DNA of 64,000 bases, from the NCBI GenBank assembly GCA_019454045.1, contig SKCR01029069.1:1-64000 (forward strand), given 5' to 3'. Positions 1 through 11,910 of the stretch are shown here, in pieces. Source of the DNA: Zanthoxylum bungeanum (lineage: Eukaryota > Streptophyta > Magnoliopsida > Sapindales > Rutaceae). Position numbers and translations under genes: made by a program. Position 1 is the stretch's first letter, and each line of letters begins with the position of its first letter. The notes under the pieces were generated by a model. It searched no databases. It saw only the letters and a list, made by a program, of their open reading frames with translations, and was not told where the DNA came from.

Positions 1-1099
1 GTTAAACACATTGAACCATTTATGAACAATTCCTACAACAATCATATATGCTGTTATATTTGTATTGTGCACTGTTAACCATTGATTTCGATTTTGTTGT
101 GTGTGACCTTTTGGGTTCCCCCCAAGTTGGACATGAAATGAATCGTGATAATTTAATCGAACATAGATTATCCTCCGATCAGATGATCGTTCGATTTCAA
201 TGACCAAGTTTGACATCTAGCAACATGCCAAGGCCCCCAAATGATAAGGAAAGATATATATACCCATTATGTATGCGATTTACATATGATACGGTCATTC
301 GCCTCACTGTATCCCCACCTATTGACCTAGGGTACGGAAAATGTCTACCCATATGGTCAAAGGTATGATGTTGATAGTGTCATGAATCGTGCTAACCCAA
401 GAATCTCACATTATTCTTCCGCTGTGGCCACAGTCTCAAGCACTGATCACACATATCAACCTGCGAACTGGAATACTACTCTTATAAGAAAATATTATCC
501 GAGAGAGTGGCGATTCTCTGTTGTATCTTTACAAACTTCATGTGTTTCAACAAATGACCCAATCATACCCTTATGACTGGATCTTTTGAACCGGGGAATG
601 AGAATGTTAAAGTTATTTGATCCACACATAAGATTGTAAAGACCTCAAGTCTAAGGACTAGTCATATAATCAATACATGAAAGTTCTCACAGACACATGA
701 GATAAACACTCCATATGAAAACTTTCGGCGGTCAGTTCGATGGACACGAGAAACTCATGCATCCATGTGATACACCAAACGGACGGATCTCCGCTAGTAG
801 CCTATGAGATCGACTACTTCACTTAAGGGCGGATCATATCATCATGCTAGTCTCTACGCTTTGTGAATGCCTAGATTATTCACAAAACTATGATTATGAA
901 CATTTAAGAGTAATGATTCTCATAAGGCGTGGAAGCCATTGTCTTATTGCTCCAAGGGCTTTATTACAATGTTGATGATTCATATAAGTTATGTAAGACA
1001 CGTATAATAAAGATTGTCATTTTATTAATTAATTAAAATATTACAAATACATGTACATATAGCCCATCCACAAGTTGGGTATAAGGCATATCCCTAACA
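1..1099 (+). mobile_element. 3' end of an LTR retrotransposon (probably Ty1/Copia), left end outside the window
   Basis: No coding domain is visible in this stretch. It ends in TATCCCTAACA, which reads as the CA terminus of an LTR: plant Copia LTRs often start with TGTTAGGGATA-like and end with TATCCCTAACA-like inverted ends. Immediately after it, at about 1130, a Gypsy internal region begins in mid-domain, so this is read as an insertion into the Gypsy element that occupies 1100-4466. The matching left LTR and target duplication lie outside the window, so family and boundaries are inferred. The short open frame at 382-576 looks like chance. Confidence 0.5.
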
Positions 1100-1129
1100 T
1101 GTGCGCCATGATGGCCTGATTGTGCTAGT

Positions 1130-1718
1130 CCGAGGGAAAATGGTACCATTCGATCAGCACACCATAAATTCTTTCTATCAGTTGCCAGACATCGAGGATG
1201 AAGAATACACATCTTACTTAGTAGAGGACTAGTATTACAAGGAAATAATCACCACCATATGTGGAGTCTTGGCCAGCTGGAAGACAAATCAAGAAGTCAC
1301 CGTGTATTTTAACAAGACGGATCTAGAGAAATATGCTAAAGCCTGGTTTTTTTTCATCTCTGCTAAACTTCTGCCAACAAGTCACACCTCTCATGTCACC
1401 AAGGACCGTGTTGCGTTAACATATGCAATTATCACCGGCAAATCCATTAATTTTAAACGGGTCATTCAGGACTCTATTCTTGATACTGTGCAGGGAGCTA
1501 CCACATGTGGGCTTTCTCACCCATCTCTGATTGCTGATTTGTGCCACAACGCGGGGGTTATCTGGGAAAAGAGTGAAGAACTACTGATTGCTCACGCTCC
1601 GATTGATGCGGGTATTCTTACCTGTTACCAGACCAGGGACGATGATGACACACTAGAGTCCAGTCTGTATAGAGTAGCTAGTTCCTCCCGAGGTGCAAGT
1701 TCTGCCTCCCTCGTCTGA
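1130..1718 (+). pseudogene. Plant transposon protein domain (PF20167-like) inside a Gypsy element
   Basis: The reading frame, with one in-frame stop near 1230, gives segments typical of the plant-specific 'putative plant transposon protein' domain: LPDIEDEEY, then W-KT, AKAWFFFISAKLLPTSH, VTKDRVALTYAIITGKSIN, and GATTCGLSHPSLIADLC. This domain is commonly found in internal regions of plant LTR retrotransposons rather than in a cut-and-paste transposase, despite its name. It lies upstream of a polypurine tract and an LTR on the same strand, so it belongs to that element. The 5' side is cut off by the Copia-like sequence at 1-1099. The frame closes at 1718; the acidic 60-residue frame at 1796-1978 may be a shifted continuation. 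Confidence 0.7.
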
Positions 1719-3164
1719 TCACGACTACCACACACCGTCTCAATTTGGGAGACCGTTTATCTTTACTCGAGACAGAGACCTGACGTCATCATCAAGTGGA
1801 GCATGTTTTTCGAGAGTGGGTGGACAATTATATGGCATATTCTGTGGACTTCAATACTGCCTTTGTTGAGATATTTGAGAACTGTGGACTGAATTATGGA
1901 GCCAATGCTGTCTGTTTTCCTTCACCACCCATTTTTCCTCCATATCCAGCTGATGCATCTAAGGAGGATGAGGATTGACATTTGTTGTCTCTGGTACGTG
2001 CCTTGCACTTCTAATTTCTTTATTTTGAGCATTGAAGGCACTGCTCGTTTCAAGTTTGGGGGTGTTATTGTGAATTTACATAATGTTGTATTGTATATGT
2101 GTGTGTGGGTTGCATATCTATGTTATTTTCATGATTTAGTTTTTTTTTAGCGAATTTCAATTATGACGTGTATTTGAATTATGACATGTACTTGTATTAT
2201 TAAAAATAAAAAAAGAGTCTGGGCATGATGGATGTTGTTTCAATGATGAGGTTGTGTGCGTAGTATGAGTACTTTGAAAACAATAAGTATGTGAATACCT
2301 TTTATCGAATGCCTTGAGTAAGAGATCTAGGTCAGACTCGTAAGCACTTAATATAGAGGTTTTTAACAGTAAGATCCTGGGTAGATAGCAAAATGATTAG
2401 TTAAGGAAATTAGCTAAAGATGAATAACCGTTTGCTTAGATATCTATCTTCGTTTGTAATTATTTATATTATATGATATGGTATATTAAACAAACACAAA
2501 AAAACCACCTATAACCGATAAGCGTGAAGCTACCCATGGGCGAGTATTAGGACCACTATGAGGAGAAATGCTACATTAAAGGGTATGTGATTTTCAGTTA
2601 TAAAAAAAAAAACATATCATATAGAGCTCAATAGGCAAATATGGAGCAATTTTTTAGATATCTAGGTTGGTTTGACCATTGGATGCGAAATTTTATTGAC
2701 GAAATCACCTAGTTAGCTTCCTTAGGATTCAAGCTGTAACCAAACCTTAACACACACACACATTTTGAGTCTAATTTTGTTAATTTATTCAAGAAGTTGG
2801 ATCTAAGTTGAATCATGTACTTTGAAGGTTTCTTTGTTTTCATCATTAGGTATTCTCTGAGAACACTACATGCACCAGATTTCCTAAGACTTTTGTTATT
2901 TCTTTGTCAATTTTTCTTCTGTTGCATAATTGCATGTGCATAGTATGATGTTTGTGGGTGTCGTTTCTGTAAGCCCTCATGAGACTATAACTCGTCCACT
3001 AGGGTTGTCTAGGGGTTTAAAGGCTTATTGCATAAGTTAAATGCAATCGTAGTTCCTATGAAAGTGGCCTAGTTAATTTCATCATTTTAGTTGTTTAATT
3101 TCATTTATGTGTTTTATTTAGTTTTTTTGCTCGGGACTAGCAAAATCTTAAGTTTGGGGGTGTC
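1719..3164 (+). other. 3' untranslated internal region of the Gypsy element with polypurine tract
   Basis: AT-rich and without convincing coding potential after about 1980. Two AGTTTGGGGGTGT-like purine-rich stretches occur, near 2057 and at 3151-3164. The second directly abuts the LTR start and is the likely polypurine tract that primes plus-strand synthesis. Confidence 0.6.
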
Positions 3165-4466
3165 TGATAAGTGTGAATTATACACATTTATTCTCGCATC
3201 TTCAACTTATTATTTTGTTAGATTCCATGTAATTTAATGTATTTTGGAGTTGTTTGGTGTTTTGTTAATATAAAGCATTAAAAGCATGGATTCTAGACTA
3301 GTGTACGGGTTTTGAGAGCTTATGGATGCGACTGAAGTACGCGAGGAAAGTAGAAATAAAATGAACCAAGTCATCCTGAAGTTAAGGCTGGCGCCAACCT
3401 TCTGGCGCTGCGACGCCAATGATGCTCCATACAAAGTTCCAGGAGATTTGACGTCGCGGCACCGCGGCGAGCAATGAGACATATTAGGGTTTCCATAAGA
3501 TGCGAATGAGAACTCGGGTGTTTTTCTATAAATTAAACATCACGTCCAAACCCTGAGGAGGGCATTTTAGACACAGCAATAAAGTTCTAAACACAAAAAT
3601 TAATACATCCAAAAAGAAAGATTAAAGCAGAAGGAAATAGACAATGAGGTGAAGTCCAGAAACATAAGGAATTTGATTCGGGTTTCATTATCTTATTTTC
3701 TTCTTCAGATTCTTCTATTTATCATTATGTTTTGGATATAATTTCTGTTGTGTTTTAATTCAGCCATGAACTAATTCTCTTGTTCTAGAGTTTAACTGTC
3801 GAATAACTTTTATTCAGTTTTTATTCAGTTTATTTATATTTTCATGTGTTTAATGCTTCTTATTTGTCGGCCACAAATATGATGATGTTATGTTTGAAAT
3901 CTTTCACTCGGGAGTGGGGATTTTGAGTAGGAATTGAGAAATATAATCTAGGAAGTTTATAGAGTTCGAGAGAATCTATAACTCCTTGAAAGCTGTTAAT
4001 ACAGAATCACAGGGCTTAATAAATTACTAATCATTGGATTTTTATAGGGATATTGAATTTGATAATTAACAATATTTTCACTATTTCTTGGGAGAGAGGG
4101 TGGATAAATTTATGATTCTTGGCTTATAAACGTAGTTTTTGAATAATAGTCAATTGGCATCGTAAATACATACTGAAAAGCTAGGTGAAATCAGACTCTA
4201 GAATTCATCTTCTCACTGATACTACATTAAAATTCAGGTAATTTCTTAATTATCTTTGTTTTTTTACTTTTCCAATTAAATCAATTTAAGTTTTGTGTCT
4301 AAATAAAGTTAAGGTTAATAATTATAGTACTTAGTGTAATTTAGATTTCAATCCATGTGGGTTCGACACTTATATTCATCGTTTACTAAAACTTGACACC
4401 GTACACTTGCGGTATGATAGAGATTATCGCAACAACACTTATGGTACGATAGAAATTATCGCAACA
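3165..4466 (+). repeat. 3' LTR of a Gypsy element (TGATAAGTG... family)
   Basis: Starts TGATAAGTGTG right after the polypurine tract and ends near 4466 with ATTATCGCAACA, followed by TTTAT, a possible target duplication whose partner is outside the window. A CG-rich stretch at 3390-3475 (GGCGCTGCGACGCC, GACGTCGCGGCACC) resembles the GTCGCGAC-rich segments in the LTRs at 42492 and 54184. The last 90 bases hold a short tandem duplication of a GATAG-A-ATTATCGCAACA unit, so the exact end could instead be 4434. Length is about 1.3 kb. Confidence 0.65.
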
Positions 4467-4498
4467 TTTATCACATGAGCTTTCACTGGGATAGGTCC

Positions 4499-4905
4499 TT
4501 ATGGTAAAATAGAAGGCCCTTCTTGAGGAGCTATAGTGTCTGGTATCATTGAGGGAACTATTTTCTGGTGAGCCAATGAAGGTTCTACATGTGGAAGTGG
4601 AATAGAAACTGTAGGTTCTGCAGCTCTCGGCCCTGGGCTTGGAGGCTGCGGCTGTCGGGTAGCTAACTGAGCAAGAGCTGCTAAAGCACGCTGGAGTTGC
4701 TGAAATCCCACAGTTAAGTCATCATTATCATGAACTACCGGTACTGCCTCATCTACTCTCATAACCCCCTCATGTATCGGTTCCACCCTCTGTCATATAT
4801 CTGCATCAGAAGGATGTGCCACTGATCCTTGGTCCAGATCTATATCCTGAGGTGCCCTATCACGCTTGTGTCTACCTCTGCCTTTGGCTCTGGTTCTAGG
4901 TGGCA
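4499..4905 (-). pseudogene. Gag N-terminus of a Tekay/Del-like Gypsy element
   Basis: Read on the minus strand from ATG at 4905: MPPRTRAKGRGRHKRDR, then a stop near residue 38, then an open frame of 95 codons with a Pro-rich segment. The basic N-terminus followed by a Gln/Ala-rich helix (FQQLQRALAALAQLA) matches the start of gag in chromovirus elements of the Tekay/Del type. Upstream on the same strand lie a primer-binding site and an LTR in the expected order. The coding region stops where the 3165-4466 LTR begins, consistent with that element having inserted here and removed the rest. Confidence 0.55.
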
Positions 4906-5087
4906 TGATATCTAAGTGATCAAGAAAAGAAAATGGTCAATTGAATTCTAGAAAGATTTTAAACAATCAGAATGAGACATACCTCGGGACACAGTACCGG
5001 AGAAACAGCCTCTTATATATTAGTACCTCGGGTATACTACATATATAAGACAATGCCACTCTCCCACTGCATTCACTAACTCCAAGA

Positions 5088-5103
5088 CCATGCTCTGATA
5101 TCA
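5088..5103 (-). promoter_or_regulatory. Primer-binding site, initiator tRNA-Met type
   Basis: On the minus strand this reads GATATCAGAGCATGG, a one-base variant of the TGGTATCAGAGC sequence complementary to the 3' end of initiator tRNA-Met. It sits directly downstream of the inverted LTR at 5104-5536 and upstream of the gag fragment. Confidence 0.55.
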
Positions 5104-5536
5104 ACCCAATCTGGGAATATTACCGGCAGGTGACAGATTTCACTGTCACTTAAGCCTCTGACTGAAACCAGAAATCAACCATTCTTTTAATAACATTCAC
5201 AGCAACATAGACTAACTATATGAACCATTAAACATAACACATACAAAATTCAATTACTGTACAACCACATATATATATACATAGATCATTCATCACAATA
5301 ACCAAAAGAGACTACATTCCATATGAATCTAGACATGACATGATGAACCCATACAACTAGTGACTGTAGTGCTGCTCCTGTCCCAGATCCATGTCTCCCA
5401 AAGATAGCTTTGGCTCACCAGTAACAAAGTCCTACAAAGAAAATTTGGAGAGTGGGGGAGAGGGTGAGTCCTAAAGAACTCACTGAGTAGAGCTATAAAA
5501 CCAGAAAACAAACAGTATTAGAAATACTCATAACCA
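5104..5536 (-). repeat. Left arm of inverted LTR pair (Tekay/Del-like LTR, 3' portion)
   Basis: This arm reads on the minus strand as the 3' part of an LTR and is followed by the primer-binding site. It is an imperfect inverted copy of 5578-6057: shared segments include the TTATGAGTATTTCTAATA start and a segment translating as SEFFRTHP...LVSQSY in both arms. The two arms start at the same base of the LTR, separated by 41 bp. Confidence 0.7.
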
Positions 5537-5577
5537 GCAAACAAACTTTGGTTTATGTTAAGAATTTTATTGCACTG

Positions 5578-5823
5578 ATTATGAGTATTTCTAATATTGT
5601 TTGTTTTCTGGTTTTATAGCTCCACTCACTGAGTTCTTTAGGACTCACCCCCCCTACTCTCCAGATTTTCTTTTCAGGACTTTGTTACTGGTGAGCCAAA
5701 GCTATCATTGGGAGATATGGATCTGGGACAGGAGCAGCACTGCAGTCACTAGTTGTATGGGTTTATCATGTCATATCTACATTCATATAGAATGTAGTCT
5801 CTTTTAGTTATTGTGATGAATGG

Positions 5824-5896
<73 letters not shown>

Positions 5897-6057
5897 TTGT
5901 ACAATAACTGGATTTTGTATGTGTTATGTTGAATGGTTCATACAGTTAGTCTATGTTGTTGTGAATATTATTAAAAGAATGGTTGATTTCCGGTTTCAGT
6001 CAGAGGCTTAGGTGGCAGTGTCATCTGCCGATAATATTCACGGATTGGGGATGTTAC
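5578..6057 (+). repeat. Right arm of inverted LTR pair, ending GGGGATGTTACA
   Basis: Plus-strand copy of the LTR segment at 5104-5536. It ends GGATTGGGGATGTTACA, which fits the GTTACA terminus of Del/Tekay-type LTRs. It differs from the left arm by point changes and by a large expansion of a GT tract. The short frames at 5329-5511 (minus) and 5601-5807 (plus) are mirror images created by this inverted repeat and are not genes. Confidence 0.7.
5839..5894. repeat. (GT)28 microsatellite inside the right LTR arm
   Basis: 28 uninterrupted GT units preceded by (TA)n. The left arm at the equivalent place has only a short TATATATATGTGG stretch, so the expansion happened after the two arms separated. 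Confidence 0.95.
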
Positions 6058-6109
6058 AAAACCCCAACTATCCATGTGGTTTATTTATAGTGGATAACAA
6101 ACTGGAAAG

Positions 6110-6520
6110 AGAAATCTAAATATGTTACCTCAGTCAACTCAATCGACTTTTGGATGACTCAATTGATCAAGTACTTAAAGGATGGTTCACTTCTAAACGA
6201 CAAGGCTGAAGCTCAAAAAATCCAATGCTAGGATGCAAGGTTCACTTTGTGTGATAAAAAAAACTCTTGAAGAGGTCTTATTCTGGTTCCTACCTCAAGT
6301 GTGTTACTCCCGAGGAAGCCTAATACGTGCTAGCTGAGTTGCACGAAGGAGAATGTGTGAACCACTCTAGAGGAAGAAGCTTAGTGTGCTGAGCCCATAC
6401 GGAAGGATATTACTGGCCTACCGTATGAGCCGACTCAATAGACTTCGTTCGTTGATGCGAAAAATACCAAAGGTTTGCCTCAGTCTCCCACTTACTATCA
6501 GAAAAGTTTAACCTTGTCCT
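6110..6520 (+). pseudogene. Degenerate Gypsy RNase H-integrase linker and integrase zinc domain
   Basis: Translating across frameshifts and stops gives WMTQLIKYLKDGSL, KAEAQKIQ, a CVTPEEA-like segment, ELHEGECVNHS, YYWPTV and CEKYQRFA. This order matches the linker and the HHCC zinc-binding N-terminus of integrase in Tat-type Gypsy elements (HEG-x-H, then CEKCQ). No intact frame remains. It follows directly after the LTR arm ending at 6057, but belongs to a different element type. Confidence 0.65.
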
Positions 6521-7560
6521 GAGGACACAAACATCATTATGTATCATACAACACTTGGATCCACACGATCAAATTGCATAAAGATAATGTCTTATGGCCT
6601 TCATCTAGCCCTAGTAGCATCATGGGCTGCTAAGAAGGTCCAATCAGCGTTGTTTCCGACCGTTAGAGCCTTATTCGACATGGATATTCCAGTCGACATT
6701 GATCTCATACGACATCAAGTTTATTGGATTAGATATTCTTAAACGCAAGGCTGTCAACAACCCCGAGCCTACACATATGACTCACACACATGTCCCACGA
6801 ACCCATACACCCCAAAGGAAGAGGCTCATATAGCCTAAAGGCTTCTAGGAGCCCAAATGACTCAAAAGGTCACCAGAAGACCCTAATCGTACTATTTAAT
6901 ATTCCAATCGATAATATATGAGCAATTTCCCAATCAACATTGTCCCATATTATGCTATGTCCTAATAGACATCGTCCGTCATTCTACACACGACTAATTT
7001 CTTCTTAAGAATGAAACTAAGTATTTGAATCGAGACAAACAACCAATAAACACAATGGTATCATCCAAGTACAATAAGGATTGCACTTAATCCAAGATAT
7101 CTAGGCACTCATAATTCGATCCTTACTCTACTATTCTTTCCTGAATAAGATTGGAATACGACACTTCCAATGAATCTTAAACTGACTACAATGGCTACTT
7201 CACAGCCTATAAAAGAATATGAGGTTCAAAGGATTGAGGTATTCAAGATTCAACAACTCAAGTTTTGGCTCTCACACTCGAGTTCTCAAAGTATATATAA
7301 CTCCATAAACACCAACATATCGCTCTCATGATAATTTACGAAGATCAAGGTAACTATTTCCCTTGCTTTTCCCTTTCTTTCCGCTTGTCATCGTCACTGA
7401 CTTGAGCGACAGAGTGCCTACGGAATCCACCATATCAGTAGATATTTACTCTATGTTCACCTTATCTTTGTTTTACAGGATCGATAGTGCCTCCATTATA
7501 CAAATTCTCGATTGTAGACCGAATGTTAAATTCAGTGTCTATAAATGTAAGATTTTGTAA
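6521..7560 (+). other. Probable LTR or UTR remnant of a Tat-like Gypsy element
   Basis: No domain recognised. The last third has an LTR-like layout: a TATATATAA box near 7291, CTTTCCGCTTG, then the phrase TGACTTGAGCGACAGAGTGCC, which resembles the conserved end region of Tat-type LTRs. The frame at 6539-6742 (67 codons) matches nothing I know. Exact LTR ends were not found. Confidence 0.35.
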
Positions 7561-7968
7561 AGATATAATAGTAAAATATTATACCCAATTTTTTTTGTAC
7601 TCGTTTATTATTTTTAAATTTCTGAAGTAATGAAATGATAATAACTTATCACGATTTTGTTACCGCACGCAAGCGCACATATCGCTTAAGTAATATAGTG
7701 ACAAAAGTTAGATATCGCACCCACAATGACTTATTATTTCTCCTATTAATATTAAAACTAAACCTACTTAACTAAAACTAAACAAATGATTAGAGAGAGA
7801 GAGATTTGACTAATTTCATTAACTGAAAGACCAAATAAAAAGTAAACAAACAACTTTTCGAAAACCTTATGTAAGAGAAGAACATAAGGTTGCAACTTCA
7901 ATTAAGTAAGCAAACAAATGGTGGTTGAACTTTTCATTCAATTGGGTTATTGTTATGGATTTTTTTTT
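7561..7968. other. AT-rich stretch without recognised gene
   Basis: Low-complexity AT-rich DNA with a short GA tract near 7793. I see no coding, RNA or terminal-repeat signal. Confidence 0.6.
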
Positions 7969-8095
7969 ATTATTATTTTTTTTTTGGAATACCGGGAAAC
8001 TGCACGTCATCAATTGATGTGTGGGTAAACCGGTGCTGTCTCAGGCTCTTACAAGGGTGCTACCCAGGATTTGAACCTGGGACCTTGAGAATCTT
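7969..8095 (-). mobile_element. SINE family A, 5'-truncated copy
   Basis: On the plus strand it begins with a T-run (poly-A tail of a minus-strand SINE), then GCTGTCTCAGGCTCTTACAAG and GGATTTGAACCTGGGACCTTGAG. The minus strand thus carries a box-B-like GGTTCAAATCC followed by the family's CTTGTAAGAGCCTGAGACAGC body. The box A head (GGTGGTGTAGGG) seen in the other copies is missing, so the copy is truncated. Confidence 0.65.
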
Positions 8096-9270
8096 GTTCT
8101 TGCTTTATTCTAGGTGTTCTTCTATACTCTTAAGTCTTCAAAAGTATGTTATAAGTCTGATGTTTAAGATTTGGGACAGACTTATACTTATATATGAGTT
8201 ATTGGGAGCTTTCATTTTTAAGAAATTCATTTAAATTGGACTTCCAAACATATTGGTGCTCGAAATAACCTACAAAATGCAAGATAATGGGCGGTAAATA
8301 TTGATATATTATCCGCTTATCAATAACTCAATGGTAAAATTGGTGTTTTATCAGTCTATTAAATGGCTAACTAATGGTGTTAACAAAAATATAGTAAAAT
8401 ATAAGATTTTATGAAGATATATTAGTAAAAATCGAATTTACATCTAAAATCTAATGAAGATATTAGAAAAATTACAGAATTGATCTGGTCTTCCCACATT
8501 GACCATGTTAGAGAATACAAATTCCCAAAGAAAAAAAAAACAAAAACCAAAACAAACATAATACACAAAATATAACACAACACTTTTATATCAACCTATT
8601 TAAATATATTTTGTTCTTTCAAAAGTTTGACATATTTTAAATTTAACCTACTAATACGCAAAACATTTTAAACATTTTAGCATATTGTGTTTCGATTTTG
8701 GTAGTACGCAAGGCGGATATTTTCTGTGATAAATATTTTCATCGATTAGTAGAATTCAAACGGATTATGTTAAAATACTAATAATAAGTCCATCGAGTAA
8801 TTTTTTTAATAAGTTTCATTTGGTTCGCCATCCAATCCATGTTTAAATCCTCAAAAAGCTGTAGCTAAAAAGTTAGTATACACCTCAAGTATTTTACTTT
8901 AATTTTAGCTTTCCGTTTAATTCACTCTAAAATTATCCGATTATTTTTGTTATTTTGCGTTTATTTGAATTTAATTAATTAATCATATTAATTTAGTTTC
9001 ATTAAGATTCTACTATTAATCACTCACTAAGACAATCCCTGTGAATCGCAGCAAAATCATCCAACAGTCTTTGCTCTTGCAGGCATATTGTGAAATATCA
9101 AACAACCCACAATACATAATTATAGCTTATTTCATTCACTGATTCTGTACAAAACAAGGGATACTTCATGCTTATATTAGTAATATTTATATATATATAT
9201 GTTATGCTTATATTACAGTCTCCACCATTTTCGTTTTCAAGCTAAGCTTCTTTGTCTCTCAAACTGACCA
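8096..9270. other. AT-rich intergenic DNA downstream of the JAC1-like gene
   Basis: No gene or clear transposon ends seen. This side holds the 3' UTR of the minus-strand J-domain gene, whose stop codon is at 9271-9273; no unambiguous polyadenylation signal could be chosen among many AATAAA-like strings. Confidence 0.5.
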
Positions 9271-11751
9271 CTAAAAGAAAGCATCTTCGGAGATAAATGC
9301 AGCCCATGCATCCTGCAATCAAATAAATTGTCTCATAATCCAAGTCACAGAACCAAATTTCAATTATGGTTCACTGATATGATAAATTCTTCTTATGATT
9401 TGAACTTATGTTTAACTTGTGGGAATTAAAGCTAGGCGCGGATCCAAATTTACCTGGAGGATGGAAAAGACCTTCTCGGCAATATGTTTTTGTTGGAATG
9501 CTGCTCCTCTTTGTTGTAATTTGTCTGGGTGAAGACAAAGCCTCGCTTTCTGATATGTCTTCTTCACATGTGAGCTTTCTAGGAGGCTTGTTAGCGGTAC
9601 TGCATGCCAGCCACTGTTAGGCCACAGAACCTGAATCCAGCTTTTAAATATCATCATCATATATGTTTTTGATGAAATATATAATACGAAATCAATTAAG
9701 GTCTTACATGATGCAGAGCTGAAAGCAGCAAGCGAATGTTGGTTTCTTTACCAGCTGACCACAACCTTATTTCTTCTTCCAATAGCTCCATTTCTATCTG
9801 TAAATTGTCGTGAAAGAGCGCAGATGTATCAAACTATATGTGTATGTATATATGATTAGTACTGAAACACAAAGTGCATTATGAGCTTACATTGTCTTGT
9901 TGTGATTGTTCTTTTAGCACTTCTTCAGTTGCCCAATTCTTTTGTTCATCCTGCAAAGTGGAAGCGAATACCTCAGGTGCAATAATAATAACTGCAAACA
10001 CCTAACTCAAAACAAATGTATACCACTGACTTCATTTTTCCAAGAGCTATGATTATTATGCTTTTGCCGCGTAATGATACTTACTATTGGAGAATCTATG
10101 GTTCCATGTCCTCCAATTTGTCCATCTAAAAATTCATTAGCATTAGGCCTTTCTGCATAATACCAAATCAAACCAAAGGCTTATCATTTACATTGTAATT
10201 AAGAACATAACATGATAAATGGATAAAGAAAAATAACATACCACTTCCTAAGTTAGAAGCTGACTCATCTTTCTCAAGTTGTGTCAAGGAACTCTGAGAC
10301 TGAAACTTCTCCTTGGCCCATGCAATTGCTTCATCAATGGAAACTGCTTCCCCAGTTCCCTCTTTATGGTCGGAATTGATCTCGATAACATAAGAATTCA
10401 TAACTTCATCCTCCTCTTGTTCCACTTCTTGTTCTTGCATTACATTACTCTGCATAAAACTATCTTTTGGCTCAGGTTCTTGGCAAAGTGAAGAGGCAGG
10501 GGATGATGGGGAGTTCAGTTCTAGATCATCCACAGACACATTGATGCTTTGATATAAAGTGGGTTCGACACTAATGGTTTTTGGAGACGAAACACATCGT
10601 GAGAATTCATAATAAGAGCTTCGGCAATTATAATTGTGATCATTTTCCATGTAGCGGTTATCATTGTAGGAAGGGGTACTGCATTGAAAAGCAGGGAAAC
10701 CTTGTCTCTTTGAATGGTCATCTGGCATCATTGTTGTTGATTTCCATCTACACGGAATATTGATTGGCCTGTATCAATAAATGATATGAAGCTAAATTTT
10801 CGACAACAAAAAAATAGGATTTCTTGATTAATAATACAGTTGTTTAAAAGTAAGTAAATCAAATGGGAATCCTCATGAAAAAAAAAAAAAAAACATTTTA
10901 GTCCAATGATGTCCAACTAATCTAGTTTAGAATTATTTAATCCACGTATAAGTATTTCCCGAAAATCACACATATCTAATATGGGATATGAAATTACCAT
11001 GATCATCTGCATCAATCCCAAAAAAATCTAGTCCAATAAATATGTTTAAGCAACTCACATATAAACACTTTTTCACGATTACGCATATCATCTGTAGACT
11101 TAAGATATGAGATATGGGGTGACAGTAAACATGGCATCACCAGATTTTGAAACAAAAAATACAAACTACGGAGATTTAAACTCATCTTATACCCTCACAA
11201 GCAAATAAAACCAAACAACAAGGGCATAAACGTCAAACAAGCATAACTGAAACCAATAACAGTTAAAACCGGTAGCTGTACCTGAGTTTGGAAGCAAAAG
11301 AAAACAACGCCACGTCTTCTCCGTCCACCGGCCGGAGAGGACTCAGCTCCTCCGAGCTCAACACTGACGACGAGTTCGAATTCGACTTCGGCCGAGACCG
11401 CTCCCGCGATTTCCTTCCGTCACTCCACGCAATCACATCACCGTATAAGCCCTCGCCTTTCGTAGCCGGAATCCTGAACGCCGGCAAGAAACGGCCGCTC
11501 CTTTTCGTTGGAGACACAAACTCCGGCGAAGGAGTCCGGAAAACTTCGGAATAGAAGTTTGACGAAGACGACGTCGTAGCCGTAAAATCAGCAGAGAATT
11601 TTCCAGCAAGGACAGTACGCGGTGGCCCACCGAACACGTCAGAGAAATCGTCGGCGTCGAGAGTCGAGGTAAAAGAATGACGCTTAGGTCCTCCTTCCGG
11701 CATAGATTTTCTAGCACGCATTTCCATTCGCATTCGCCAAGACTCGTCCAT
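9271..11751 (-). CDS. JAC1/auxilin-like J-domain protein, seven exons, 477 aa
   Basis: Exons in transcription order: 11282-11751, 10242-10768, 10085-10152, 9891-9950, 9708-9797, 9454-9630, 9271-9312. All six introns have GT-AG ends, phases agree, and the sum is 1434 bases (477 codons plus stop). The N-terminus has the [10 protein letters not shown] motif seen in JAC1-type proteins; the middle is acidic and low in complexity; [13 protein letters not shown] and [14 protein letters not shown] precede the C-terminal J domain. That domain (about residues 400-477) has [16 protein letters not shown], the HPD triad at residues 439-441 (LHPDKLQQ) and [15 protein letters not shown]. In auxilin and JAC1 the J domain stimulates Hsp70, for clathrin uncoating or chloroplast photorelocation; that role is inferred from family. 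The start is the first ATG of a clean frame, with a possible TATAAAC box about 57 bp upstream. It could be another auxilin-like paralogue rather than JAC1 itself. Confidence 0.87.
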
Positions 11752-11875
11752 GTAATAATGTAATCTTTATGGAATCAATTTTTGAGCGATCAAAAGATGA
11801 ATGTGTTGTTTATAAATTATAATTTTAATAAAAATAATTAATATTTATACAGCGAAAGGAAGAGAGCTGGTGTGG

Positions 11876-11876
<1 letters not shown>

Positions 11877-11909
<33 letters not shown>

Positions 11910-11910
11910 G
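11877..11910. repeat. (GAT)n microsatellite upstream of the JAC1-like gene
   Basis: About eleven GAT units (GATGATGAT...), roughly 125 bp upstream of the start codon, in the presumed promoter or 5' UTR of the minus-strand gene. Confidence 0.9.

Noticed and set aside
382..576. 64-codon plus-strand frame in the first kilobase
   Set aside because: Non-coding LTR-like DNA; no similarity to retroelement proteins.
1269..1718. DNA transposase, suggested by the domain's name
   Set aside because: The domain occurs in plant LTR retrotransposons, and the polypurine tract and LTR downstream show that this is such an element.
5820..6011. Open frame with a long Cys-Val run
   Set aside because: It is a translation of the (GT)28 microsatellite.
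11288..11554. 88-codon plus-strand frame over the first exon of the J-domain gene
   Set aside because: Shadow of the minus-strand exon, which has splice-consistent structure and family motifs.
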